Below are positions 33,071-40,686 of a DNA stretch of 49,658 nt, one piece after another; position 1 is the first letter of the stretch, and each line of letters starts with the position of its first letter. The translations under genes and the position numbers were made by a program. The notes under the pieces are model-generated. The model made no database searches. It was given only the letters and a program-made list of their open reading frames with translations, and had not been told where the DNA came from. Source of the stretch: Methanomicrobiales archaeon HGW-Methanomicrobiales-2 (lineage in GTDB: Archaea; Halobacteriota; Methanomicrobia; Methanomicrobiales; Methanoculleaceae); NCBI GenBank assembly GCA_002839645.1, contig PGYL01000016.1, forward strand, positions 1-49,658, written 5' to 3'.

Positions 33071-33658
33071 TCAGGGGGTGACGAAGATTTCACCCTCAAA
33101 TCCGCCGATCATCGATTGGTAGGTGTAGTTGCCCACGCCGTTGAAGGTGTAACTGTACGTATCGCCCGGCGCGAGTAGCCCGGAGTCGAAGAATCCAGCC
33201 TCTCCATTGGCCGATACGGTCTGGTTCGTCGAAGCGTCGTTGGTCCATCCCACCGTGGTGCCCGTGGGGACGGTGAGCGTGTTCGGCACGAACCCGCTAT
33301 CGGTGATGGAGATGGTCTCGTCAGCGACGACTGCCGCCGGTGGTCCCGGCGGGGTCTCCGTCGTGCCCGCGGCGAGGGTCGTTGTTGTGGCCCCGGGCGT
33401 TACGGTGGTCCCGGTCTCCATGGTCGTCATCGTCGCCATCGGCGTCTCGGTCTCCATCGGTGTCGTTGCCGTTGTCATGGGGGTCTCTGTTGCCATCGGT
33501 GTCCCGGTCGTCATGGGGGTCCCTGTTGCCATCGGGGTCTCGGTGAGTCCCGGTGTCGTACCGGGGGTCACCGTCTCGTTACCCGCCGGCTGCACACACC
33601 CTGCGATCATGATGCTCGCGATCACCATGAGGGCAAGGATACCAAACATGCTCTTCAT
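33071..33658 (-). CDS. Cupredoxin-fold lipoprotein lacking copper ligands
   Basis: A 195-residue secreted protein. A signal peptide ends in the lipobox MIAGC (about residues 16-20). A long Thr/Pro/Met linker (about 28-95) consists of imperfect repeats such as TPMATGTPMTTGTPMATET. The C-terminal domain (about 108-195) has the plastocyanin-like frame ISITDSGFVPNTLTVPTGT, VGWTND and YSYTFNGVGNYTY ... GEIFV. The usual copper ligands are missing: the His after the WTN segment is Gln (NQTVS), and the C-x2-3-H-x-M loop reads YQSMIGGFEG. It should therefore not bind copper in the normal way; its role is unknown. GTTTATTTACG on the minus strand (about 33683-33693) is a good TATA box. Confidence 0.8.
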   Translation of the reverse strand: MKSMFGILALMVIASIMIAGCVQPAGNETVTPGTTPGLTETPMATGTPMTTGTPMATETPMTTATTPMETETPMATMTTMETGTTVTPGATTTTLAAGTTETPPGPPAAVVADETISITDSGFVPNTLTVPTGTTVGWTNDASTNQTVSANGEAGFFDSGLLAPGDTYSYTFNGVGNYTYQSMIGGFEGEIFVTP

Positions 33659-33979
33659 GTGGTGGACGATGCTTCTTGGCGTAAATAAACTTTTCTCCCT
33701 GCCGGAAAACTGAAATCCTGGGTGTAAAACCTTCATAGCAGCATTATGTCCGGCCGTCCTGAGATCCGGATGGTCCCGGGAGCTCATCCGGCGTAAAGAT
33801 GCCTCTCTGGAAGTGCTTTTCCGGATAGCGGACGATCCCTCCAGATCGGAGAGCCCGGCGGACTGCCGGGATCCCGCCGGGGTCGGCGGCGGAGCAGGAT
33901 GGTCTTCCCGTCTCCGGGCCTTTTGCGGTGTCCGGGTAGAGGGTGCCGCACCGACGGCAGTCGTCCTGTGGTTGATCGA
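33659..33979. other. Stretch with no clear gene
   Basis: About 320 bases between the cupredoxin gene and the VOC gene. It carries the cupredoxin promoter near 33683-33693. A minus-strand frame reading RYPEKHFQRGIFTPDELPG (about 33780-33835) is mildly protein-like, but there is no supported gene. Confidence 0.4.
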
Positions 33980-34339
33980 TCAACCTGCCGAGGGGTCCTC
34001 CTTCCAGAGGCCGAGCCGGTTCTGCTCGATATCCTCGCAGATGGCGAAGTAACCCCTCCCGGGCACCGCCATCTTCGGGACCACGATCCTTCCCCCGGCC
34101 TGCTCCACCCGGGCCGCGTACTCCTCGATGGAGGGGACACCGACGAAGACCGTTATCGGTTCGTCGGGGTAGGCCCGTGGGAGAATCTCGCCGCCTATCC
34201 CACCCGTCGCTATCTCGAAGGCACCTTCCATTCCTGCAAAAGGCTCCGTCGTCCAGGCGAAGACCTTCTCGTAGAACGCCCGCACCCGCCCGGGTTCGGT
34301 AGCCGGGACGTTGAACCAGACTATCGTCGGCATATGCAT
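33980..34339 (-). CDS. VOC-family (glyoxalase/bleomycin-resistance fold) protein
   Basis: A 119-residue single VOC domain of the type often found in small glyoxalase-like proteins: PTIVWFNVPATEPGRVRAFY, EKVFAWTTEPF, GGIGGEILPRA, ITVFVGVPSIEEYAARVEQAGG and VPGRGYFAICEDIEQNRLGLW. The classical metal-binding histidines are not all evident, so an enzymatic function cannot be claimed. The ATG at 34339 (MHMPTIVW) is used; the one two codons on is also possible. It diverges from the aldo/keto reductase and may share its AT-rich promoter region. Confidence 0.8.
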   Translation of the reverse strand: MHMPTIVWFNVPATEPGRVRAFYEKVFAWTTEPFAGMEGAFEIATGGIGGEILPRAYPDEPITVFVGVPSIEEYAARVEQAGGRIVVPKMAVPGRGYFAICEDIEQNRLGLWKEDPSAG

Positions 34340-34393
34340 ATCTCCGGCCCCCGGTGGGTGCCACGGCGGATAACTGTTTCCGTGCCCGGCTAA

Positions 34394-34406
34394 AAGATAT
34401 TTATAG
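34394..34406. promoter_or_regulatory. TATA box between divergent VOC and aldo/keto reductase genes
   Basis: The sequence aagatatttatag on the plus strand lies about 25-30 bases before the ATG at 34429, so the reductase mRNA is probably leaderless. The complement, TATAAATA, faces the VOC gene about 60 bases from its start. Confidence 0.5.
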
Positions 34407-34428
34407 CCGGGCACGGATAGGGGGGCCC

Positions 34429-35277
34429 ATGGCGGCACTGGGCAGGCGCAGGTTCGGAAAGACGGGAGACGAGGTCACCCCCGTGGGGCTCGGGGGAGAG
34501 GGGGTCCTCAGGACATACGGGCGGCATGCGGAGGCGCAGGCCGTCATCATGGAAGCCCTCAAGGCGGGGATCGCCTACTTTGACTCGGCGAAGGCCTACG
34601 CGGGGAGCGAGGACTACTACGGCGAGGTCTGGGTGAGTCATCCCGACCTCCGGGCACCCGTATTCCAGGCCAGCAAGTCGGCGAGCCGGCACCACGCGGA
34701 TGCTGAGATGGACCTCCAGGAGACCCTCCGGAGGATGGGCATCGAGACCCTCGATCTGTGGCAGATCCACGACGTCCGGACCTTCCGCGACATCAGGGAG
34801 ATCGAGGGGCCTGACGGTGCCCTCGCGGCGTTCGTCGAGGCGAAGGAGATGGGCGTCGTCCGGCAGATCGGGGTGACGGGACACCACGACCCTGACGTCC
34901 TCTCGCATGCGGTGGAGAACTGGCCGGTCGACGCCGTGATGATGCCCGTCAACCCGGTGGAGGGGGTAATCGGGGGGTTCCTCTCCTCAACGCTCCCCGT
35001 GGCGAGGGAGCAGGGGCTCGCGGTCATCGGGATGAAGGTGCTCGGCGGGTCGAACTATCTTGTCCCCGACGCGGGGGTGACGCCGGAGGCCCTTGTCCGC
35101 TACGCCCTTGCACAGGATATCTCCGTCGCGATCGTCGGCTGCTCGACGCCCGCGGAGGTGCAGGCGCTTGCCGCCGCCGGACGGAGTGGTCCCATGCCCG
35201 ACGACGAAGCGGCGGCGCTTGTCGAAGCGTTCCGCCCCTATGCCAGGGAGCTCGCGTACTACCGGGGACCCCGGTGA
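34429..35277 (+). CDS. Aldo/keto reductase
   Basis: A 282-residue NAD(P)H-dependent oxidoreductase with the TIM-barrel AKR fold. The catalytic tetrad is visible: Asp and Tyr in FDSAKAYAGSEDYYG (D52, Y57), Lys in QASKSASRHH and His in LWQIHDV. The start RRRFGKTGDEVTPVGLGG is typical. This resembles the AKRs of archaea sometimes found near iron-sulfur domains, but it has no C-terminal ferredoxin part. The substrate is unknown. The ATG at 34429 fits the promoter spacing. Confidence 0.9.
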   Translation: MAALGRRRFGKTGDEVTPVGLGGEGVLRTYGRHAEAQAVIMEALKAGIAYFDSAKAYAGSEDYYGEVWVSHPDLRAPVFQASKSASRHHADAEMDLQETLRRMGIETLDLWQIHDVRTFRDIREIEGPDGALAAFVEAKEMGVVRQIGVTGHHDPDVLSHAVENWPVDAVMMPVNPVEGVIGGFLSSTLPVAREQGLAVIGMKVLGGSNYLVPDAGVTPEALVRYALAQDISVAIVGCSTPAEVQALAAAGRSGPMPDDEAAALVEAFRPYARELAYYRGPR

Positions 35278-35389
35278 AGCGGCCGCTGGCAGAACCACTC
35301 TCCTGTAACCGATATATGCTGACGGCGCCAACCTACGGGAGAGAGCGGTGCCACGGGGACGTTGGCGTGCCGCAGGGAGATGAATCACC

Positions 35390-36601
35390 ATGACAACCAG
35401 GGAGCCGCATCGGTTCCATACGTTCCGGGATCGCATCGCCGCATCGCCGGACGCGCTCCTCGTGCTGGTCGTGCTCGTCATCTTCATGGACATGATGATC
35501 TACGGCCTTCTCATTCCGGTCTTCCCGCAGTATGCACCCCGGCTCGGGGTGGACGAATCGGTCATCGGGGTCGTCTTCGGGATCTACGCCGCCATGCTCC
35601 TCATCTTCTCCATCCCGATGGGCCTCCTCTCCGACCGGGTGGGTCGCCGTCCCCTCATCGTCGTCGGGATGCTCCTCCTTGCCCTGGCGACGGTCTTTTT
35701 TGGCTTCTCGACAACGGTCACACACCTGATCGTCGCCCGGACGGTTCAGGGGATATCGGCCGCGGCTACCTGGTCCGCGGGGCTTGCCCTCCTCGCCGAC
35801 ACCTGCGATCCCTCGCGGCTCGGGGAGAAGATGGGCGTCGCGCTCTCGGCGGTCGGGCTCGGGACCGTCCTCGGGCCGGTTGTTGGGGGGCTGCTCTTTG
35901 AGTACGTGGGCTACACCGCGACCTTCCTCGTCCCGTCGGTGCTGGTGGCCTCCGTCGGCTTGGTCGTCCTCGCCGTCCCGGTGCGTACCTGCAGGCAGGA
36001 GGGCCGCCAGGAGCGGTCAGCGATGCTGCCCCGCGGAACCCTCCTCCCGCTCGCTGCCTGTGCGGCCGCGATCGTTATGGTCTCCGGGACCTATGGCGTC
36101 GTGGACCCCTACCTCCCGGTATACCTGCACGCCGTCTTCTCGGCGTCTCCGGCATTGATCGGCCTCGTCTTTGCGGTGCTGGCGGTCGCCGCCGCCATCG
36201 CGCAGCCGGCCGCAGGGAGGATCTACGACCGGCACGGGGGCAGCCGTTACCTCATCGGCGGCGGGCTCCTCCTCTCGGGGGTCGCGATCGTCGCCGCCAT
36301 GCAGGCACCGAGCCTCGTGCTCCTCATCGCCGCCGTCTTTGCGCTGGGAGTCACGCTGAGCTGCGCCCTGGTGCCGGCGATGCCGATCCTCGCCGGCATC
36401 TACCGGGGCCAGGGTTCGCAGGGCGCCGCCTACGGCATGTACAACACCTTCTTCTCCGTAGGACTCTCGGCCGGGCCGTTCGCGGGAGCCATCCTTGCCG
36501 GCCGGTGGCCGCTACCGGCGATGTTCCTGCTGCAGGCGGCGGTCCTCGCGGTTATGGGGGCTCTGGGCTGGCTTGTCATCGGGAGGCTCGGGTGGCGGTG
36601 A
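35390..36601 (+). CDS. MFS transporter (drug-efflux-like)
   Basis: A 403-residue, 12-helix major facilitator. The loop 2-3 motif is LLSDRVGRRPLIVVG and helix 5 carries the antiporter motif C-like GLGTVLGPVVGGLL, which points to an H+-coupled drug efflux pump of the DHA1 type. The substrate is unknown. A TATA-like gatatatgc lies at about 35309-35317 and a purine-rich cagggagatga precedes the ATG at 35390. Confidence 0.88.
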   Translation: MTTREPHRFHTFRDRIAASPDALLVLVVLVIFMDMMIYGLLIPVFPQYAPRLGVDESVIGVVFGIYAAMLLIFSIPMGLLSDRVGRRPLIVVGMLLLALATVFFGFSTTVTHLIVARTVQGISAAATWSAGLALLADTCDPSRLGEKMGVALSAVGLGTVLGPVVGGLLFEYVGYTATFLVPSVLVASVGLVVLAVPVRTCRQEGRQERSAMLPRGTLLPLAACAAAIVMVSGTYGVVDPYLPVYLHAVFSASPALIGLVFAVLAVAAAIAQPAAGRIYDRHGGSRYLIGGGLLLSGVAIVAAMQAPSLVLLIAAVFALGVTLSCALVPAMPILAGIYRGQGSQGAAYGMYNTFFSVGLSAGPFAGAILAGRWPLPAMFLLQAAVLAVMGALGWLVIGRLGWR

Positions 36602-36646
36602 GCGTGCGCTACGTTCATCGTGCCGCCGGGCCAACACTGTGACACC

Positions 36647-37795
36647 ATGCCGCTGGAATTCTGCCGCCGCCACGCCCCCGAACTGCTGATCGCCTTCTTC
36701 GGCCTCATCTTCCTGATCGTGATCTCCGGGGCCGTCGGCGGGGAAGTGGGGGCGTTCCTCACCTCCGCGCTCGATGTGGCGTTCTTCGTCATTCTTGCGA
36801 TGCTCGTCTACCTTGCCGGAAACCGGCACCCTGCGTTCCGGTGGGCTGCCGGCGCCTGGCTCCTCGTCATCGTCGGGGGGCTCGCGTTCACCGCGGCCGG
36901 GATGGGAATTATAGCCATCATGCCGGCGGAGGTGCTCGAGGGCGGGGAGTTTGATCCGGAGACATTCGACCTTGCGCTGGCGGCAGAAGTGGCCCTTCTC
37001 TTCCTCGGCGCCTCTGCAGCAGGACTCGTAAGCCTCATCGGGCTCTCCCGCCGGTTCAGGGGATGGCTCGCCCGGTATCTCCCGTTCGACCCGGACTCGC
37101 TCCTCCATACGGTTGCGCTCGTGGTCATCCTCGCCATGATCCTCATCCCCCCGGTGCCGCTCCTGGTGATCGGGGGTCCGCCCTTCCTCGCGCCGCAGTT
37201 CCTCGACCTCCTGCTGGAGTCCGGGGACCTCCTCGCGGATACGGTCACGCTGAACGCCTACACCCTCTTCTGGACGCTCATAGGCTCGTTCTTCATTGCA
37301 GGGGCATGCATCCGGCGGACGCCCCGCCAGGCCCTGGAGCGGCTCGGACTCGTCCGGCCGACGGGGAAGCAGGTCGCTCTCGCCGTTGCCGCGGCTCTCG
37401 CGCTCGTCCTGGTGTTCTCCTTCATCGACCCGGTGCTCTCCGCGCTTGTGGACTGGCTCGGCCTCCCTGTCACCGACGAGGATGCCGTCAACCTGCTCTT
37501 TGCAGGATCGCTCACCCTGCCCGGGATCATCGTGGCGTCCATCGCGGCGGGTTTCGGCGAGGAGGTGGGCATCCGCGGCCTGCTCCAGCCCCGGTTCGGC
37601 ATCCTCCTTCCCGCGCTCCTCTTCGCATCGCTCCACGCGTTCCAGTACAGCTGGGACGGCCTCATCTCGGTCTTTCTTGCGGGGCTTGTCTTTGCCTACA
37701 TCCGCAGGTACTCGAATACTACGACGTCGGCGATCACGCACACCGTCTACGACCTGGTGCTCTTCTCGATGCTTATGGTCGGGATGTCGATCTGA
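36647..37795 (+). CDS. CPBP-family intramembrane metalloprotease
   Basis: A 382-residue polytopic protein of the CAAX-protease/bacteriocin-processing (CPBP, Abi) family. The catalytic motifs are in the C-terminal third: GFGEEVGIRGLLQPRFG (EE-x3-R), LFASLHAFQY (histidine of motif 2) and SAITHTVYDLVLF (motif 3, H-x3-D form). About eight or nine hydrophobic segments are present. The N-terminal half is unique to this protein or its close relatives. The ATG at 36647 is preferred to a GTG at 36620. It follows the MFS gene by 45 bases and is probably co-transcribed; no shared function is known. Confidence 0.87.
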   Translation: MPLEFCRRHAPELLIAFFGLIFLIVISGAVGGEVGAFLTSALDVAFFVILAMLVYLAGNRHPAFRWAAGAWLLVIVGGLAFTAAGMGIIAIMPAEVLEGGEFDPETFDLALAAEVALLFLGASAAGLVSLIGLSRRFRGWLARYLPFDPDSLLHTVALVVILAMILIPPVPLLVIGGPPFLAPQFLDLLLESGDLLADTVTLNAYTLFWTLIGSFFIAGACIRRTPRQALERLGLVRPTGKQVALAVAAALALVLVFSFIDPVLSALVDWLGLPVTDEDAVNLLFAGSLTLPGIIVASIAAGFGEEVGIRGLLQPRFGILLPALLFASLHAFQYSWDGLISVFLAGLVFAYIRRYSNTTTSAITHTVYDLVLFSMLMVGMSI

Positions 37796-37814
37796 GGGGA
37801 AGAGACCCCTTTTT
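37795..37814 (+). terminator. Short hairpin plus T-run
   Basis: Stem agggg/cccct (37795-37799 with 37806-37810) with a six-base loop, followed by ttttt, directly after the protease stop codon. Confidence 0.45.
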
Positions 37815-37883
37815 CCGAAAAAGTCAGTGCTTGCGGTCTATGCGACGCTATCTCTTGCGCCGTAAAGACGAGGATTGGATCAT

Positions 37884-38540
37884 TTACCCCCCAACATGGC
37901 TCCCGTCGCAGAACGGTTTGTTCCGCGATATCCCGCACCGGCAGAGGGTAACCCGGTTCCTGATCGTGTAGGGTCTTTCATCAGCGGACTCGACAGGGAT
38001 CCCGCCACGGACCCAGAGCGGCCCATGTTCGCCCCTGACAGGATTCTCGACCACGACAATGGATCTTTCAAGAACGGGCTCGACCGTCTCGCCGGTCTTC
38101 CGATCACGGAGAACGAGCCGGCCGGAAGGGCAGTTACACGCTTCATCGATTGCCGTGTTCCGGGCGCCCGGTATATTAGACTGTTTCGTGAGGTTCCAGA
38201 TGCCCCCGGCCCGCATGCAGAACCGTGCGTGGACACAGAGCCCTTCATAATCGGCCAGTTCCAGTTCGGGCCCTCTGATGATGGTTGGGTTCTTAAGATA
38301 CGGTTCACCCCCGGCGGTTTCGGTACCGTTAAAGTGAATCTTCGCATGCGTCCCGTCGCAAAAGGGTTTGTTCTTCGAATGCCCGCAGCGGCATAAGGCA
38401 TACTGGTCCTGCAGAGGATACTCCTGTACCTTCTGCCATGAACGGCAGTTGCCCTCGTCGTCGTGGGCGATCTCCATCACCATGAGCGGGACACTCCCGG
38501 TCACGATGTATGGGCCATTTCTGCTCACCCGGATCTTCAT
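37884..38540 (-). CDS. Tandem CDGSH iron-sulfur protein with Fer4_19-like middle domain
   Basis: A 218-residue protein with two complete CDGSH 2Fe-2S motifs, CRCGHSKNKPFCDGTH (about 50-65) and CRCGISRNKPFCDGSH at the very end. Between them lies a segment with CVHARFC and later CNCPSGRL, which matches the divergent single-cluster domain (DUF1271/Fer4_19) often linked to CDGSH motifs. It probably handles electrons in the cytosol; its partner is unknown. The start at ATG 38540 has the good ribosome-binding site aggagaaggc. Confidence 0.9.
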   Translation of the reverse strand: MKIRVSRNGPYIVTGSVPLMVMEIAHDDEGNCRSWQKVQEYPLQDQYALCRCGHSKNKPFCDGTHAKIHFNGTETAGGEPYLKNPTIIRGPELELADYEGLCVHARFCMRAGGIWNLTKQSNIPGARNTAIDEACNCPSGRLVLRDRKTGETVEPVLERSIVVVENPVRGEHGPLWVRGGIPVESADERPYTIRNRVTLCRCGISRNKPFCDGSHVGG

Positions 38541-38787
38541 GGTGCCTTCTCCTGCGCGTTTCCGGCAATTCGTCACAGTTATTCTCTCTTTATGGTGGGG
38601 GTGGTAGACGTACCGGGAACTATCATGAAGGTTTCGGCAAGGGCACGGTCGATGGAGCGGGTGCATGGACCTACCTGGCAGGATGGAAATAACCGTCTTC
38701 CCGGATTGGTGCGGGAGTTGAATCCACGGAGGGGTCAGAAAGGCGAGATTGAACTGTCTGGTAAAAGAATCGAACTTGTTTTCAAAA

Positions 38788-38874
38788 CGCTGAGGGGGAG
38801 ATTTGAACTCCCGAGGGGCTCAACGCCCCACGGGCTTTCCAGGCCCGCGCCTTACCGGTCTAGACTACCTCAGC
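38788..38874 (-). tRNA. tRNA-Ser (anticodon GGA)
   Basis: On the minus strand, acceptor arm GCTGAGG pairs with CCTCAGC plus discriminator G. The anticodon loop is CTGGAAA (anticodon GGA, reading TCC and TCT), between GGGC and GCCC stems. A long variable arm (GGGGC..GCCCC) marks it as serine. The T arm GTTCAAATC is intact. CCA is not encoded. TATA-like TATTATTAATAG on the minus strand (about 38910-38922) is about 40 bases upstream. No intron is seen. Confidence 0.95.
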
Positions 38875-38954
38875 ACAGAACGTGCATCATTAGTTGGCGG
38901 CGTAGTCTATTAATAATATCTCCCGGCGGGGAACCTGAACCCCGCCGAAAATGC

Positions 38955-39896
38955 TTACTTCCCGGATTCTCTGGCGTGCGCCTTCCAGCCCCGGGGGTAG
39001 GTGCCGGGCTGCATCATGACGGCAGTGGGGGCGATGACGAGCCCGGGTTCCCCCGGTTTTAACGCCGATGAATTGATGAGGCCTTTCCCGAGCGCGACAA
39101 GCTCCCCACGCTCTGTCATGATCGCGACCGTCTCGCCTTTCGCGAACCCCCCCTGCTTTGCCGTGACCCCCACTCCGGCGAGCACCGCGCCGTGGCAGAT
39201 GGCGTCGACCGCGGTGTTGCGGATGACGACCCTCGGGAGGTCGCCGATGGCGGTGTCAGGGGAGAGGAGCATCCGCTGAAGCGGGCCCGGCTCGCCGTCC
39301 CGGGCCGCTGCGGCGGCATCGGCGAGCTCGTGGAGCGAGACGGCGGCGGCCTCGGTGAACGTTCCCGAGCGTGTCCTTCGGAGCTCCTGCATGCTGGCGC
39401 AGACCCCGATTGCATAGCCCATGTGGACGCAGAGCGTCCGGATGTAGGTCCCGGCATCGCACCGGACCCGGAAGAGGACAAGCCTGCCTTCCATATCCAG
39501 GATCTCGATCTCCTGGATCTTCCGGATCCGGAGGCTCCGTTTGACCGCGCTCTTTTTGGGCGGCCGCTGGTAGATCCGGCCGGTGAACTCTTCCGCCACC
39601 CGGTCCACGGTCTCCCGGGATGCGTCGCCGTGGAGCCTCATTAAGCAGACATACTCCTTGTTGTGCGAGAGGAGGACGGGGGCGAGCCGGACGGCGCCGC
39701 CGAACATGACGATGAGCACCCCTGAGACCTGCGGGTCGAGTGTCCCGGCGTGGCCCACCCGCCGCCCGAGGATGTCCCCGACCCAGGAGGCTACCTGGTG
39801 GCTGCTCGGCCCCCGGGGCTTATCGATGATAACGATGCCCGAAGCGGGGACACAGCCGCCACAGGCTTCCTGGAGATCGTTAGAATTCTCTGTCAT
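38955..39896 (-). CDS. RNA pseudouridine synthase, Cbf5/TruB family
   Basis: A 313-residue archaeal pseudouridine synthase that acts as the catalytic subunit of H/ACA guide RNPs and can also make tRNA pseudouridine-55. The catalytic aspartate lies in RVGHAGTLDPQVSGVL (about 46-61), with GIVIIDKPRGPSSHQV before it and RVRCDAGTYIRTL later. A C-terminal PUA domain (about 225-300: IRNTAVDAICHGAVLAGVG) completes the protein. It lies four bases downstream of hemD on the same strand and is probably co-transcribed. Confidence 0.92.
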   Translation of the reverse strand: MTENSNDLQEACGGCVPASGIVIIDKPRGPSSHQVASWVGDILGRRVGHAGTLDPQVSGVLIVMFGGAVRLAPVLLSHNKEYVCLMRLHGDASRETVDRVAEEFTGRIYQRPPKKSAVKRSLRIRKIQEIEILDMEGRLVLFRVRCDAGTYIRTLCVHMGYAIGVCASMQELRRTRSGTFTEAAAVSLHELADAAAAARDGEPGPLQRMLLSPDTAIGDLPRVVIRNTAVDAICHGAVLAGVGVTAKQGGFAKGETVAIMTERGELVALGKGLINSSALKPGEPGLVIAPTAVMMQPGTYPRGWKAHARESGK

Positions 39897-39900
39897 CGTC

Positions 39901-40581
39901 TCACCGGCTCTCCATGTGGCGGTTCAGCGCCTCGAGGGTTCCTGCAAGCGACCCGTCCCCGACGACCGCAGGGGGATGTCCACCGGCTCGCATCGCATCA
40001 GCGGTGATATCGCCGATGGCGACGAGGATGAGGTCTTCACGGGGCTGCCACCGGGCTTCCCGGTAGGACATGGCACTCGTGAAGAGGACGGCGTCGGCGG
40101 TATCGAGCGCGAGTTCGGTTCCCGTGGGGATGAGCGCGTAGACCCGCTCCTCCCGGACCGTCCCTCCGGAAGCGGCGATCGCGTCGAGGAGGCCCGGGTT
40201 CGGGACGTCGGCCCGCGGGATCCCGACCGTCCGCCCCCGGAGCCAGTCCCCGAGGTAGGGGACAAAGTCCCGGGAGTAGAACGAGGGGAGAACCTCCGCC
40301 TCGATCCCCGACTCGCGGAGCGTCGCGGCGGTCGTCGGTCCGATGGCGATCACCCGGGGCCACCGCTCAAGCTTCGGCCCGACGATCGCGGCAGGGAGGG
40401 CGCTTGAGAAGAAGAGGCAGTCGAACTCGCCGCGGTGGACGGCTTCGACGAACAGAGCGACCCTGTCCATCCGCAGCTCCGCCCGGAGCGGCGAGACCGT
40501 GTAACAATCGTGGCCGTAGGAGGCGCAGAGGGCATGGTCGCCTGCCGCCTTCTTCTCGAGCCGGGTGATGGCAATCTTCAT
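39901..40581 (-). CDS. hemD: Uroporphyrinogen-III synthase HemD
   Basis: HemD closes hydroxymethylbilane to uroporphyrinogen III, the common precursor of corrin, F430 and haem. The 226-residue protein has the fold's scattered motifs: KIAITRLEKKAA, the FDCLFFSSALPA segment, IGPTTAATLRESG, VGIPRADVPN, LFTSAMSYREA and VAIGDITADAMRAGG. It is recognised with fair certainty in spite of the weak conservation of the family. The ATG at 40581 starts the first strand. It supplies precursor for the cbi genes elsewhere in the window. Confidence 0.85.
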   Translation of the reverse strand: MKIAITRLEKKAAGDHALCASYGHDCYTVSPLRAELRMDRVALFVEAVHRGEFDCLFFSSALPAAIVGPKLERWPRVIAIGPTTAATLRESGIEAEVLPSFYSRDFVPYLGDWLRGRTVGIPRADVPNPGLLDAIAASGGTVREERVYALIPTGTELALDTADAVLFTSAMSYREARWQPREDLILVAIGDITADAMRAGGHPPAVVGDGSLAGTLEALNRHMESR

Positions 40582-40686
40582 TGCCACAACGTTCGCCCCG
40601 GTGGAATATGACTGTATCTGTCGGGATGCCCTTCGCTGCCTCTGCCGGGCGCGATTCGGTTGGTTTATCCCCACCGGCTCCGACCG

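Noticed and set aside
33370-33575. Tandem repeats as a CRISPR array
   Set aside because: They are short imperfect coding repeats within one reading frame, without spacers of regular length.
36512-37741. 409-codon open frame opposite the CPBP protease
   Set aside because: Highly charged Glu/Arg/Asp shadow; the protease strand carries the conserved motifs and membrane segments.
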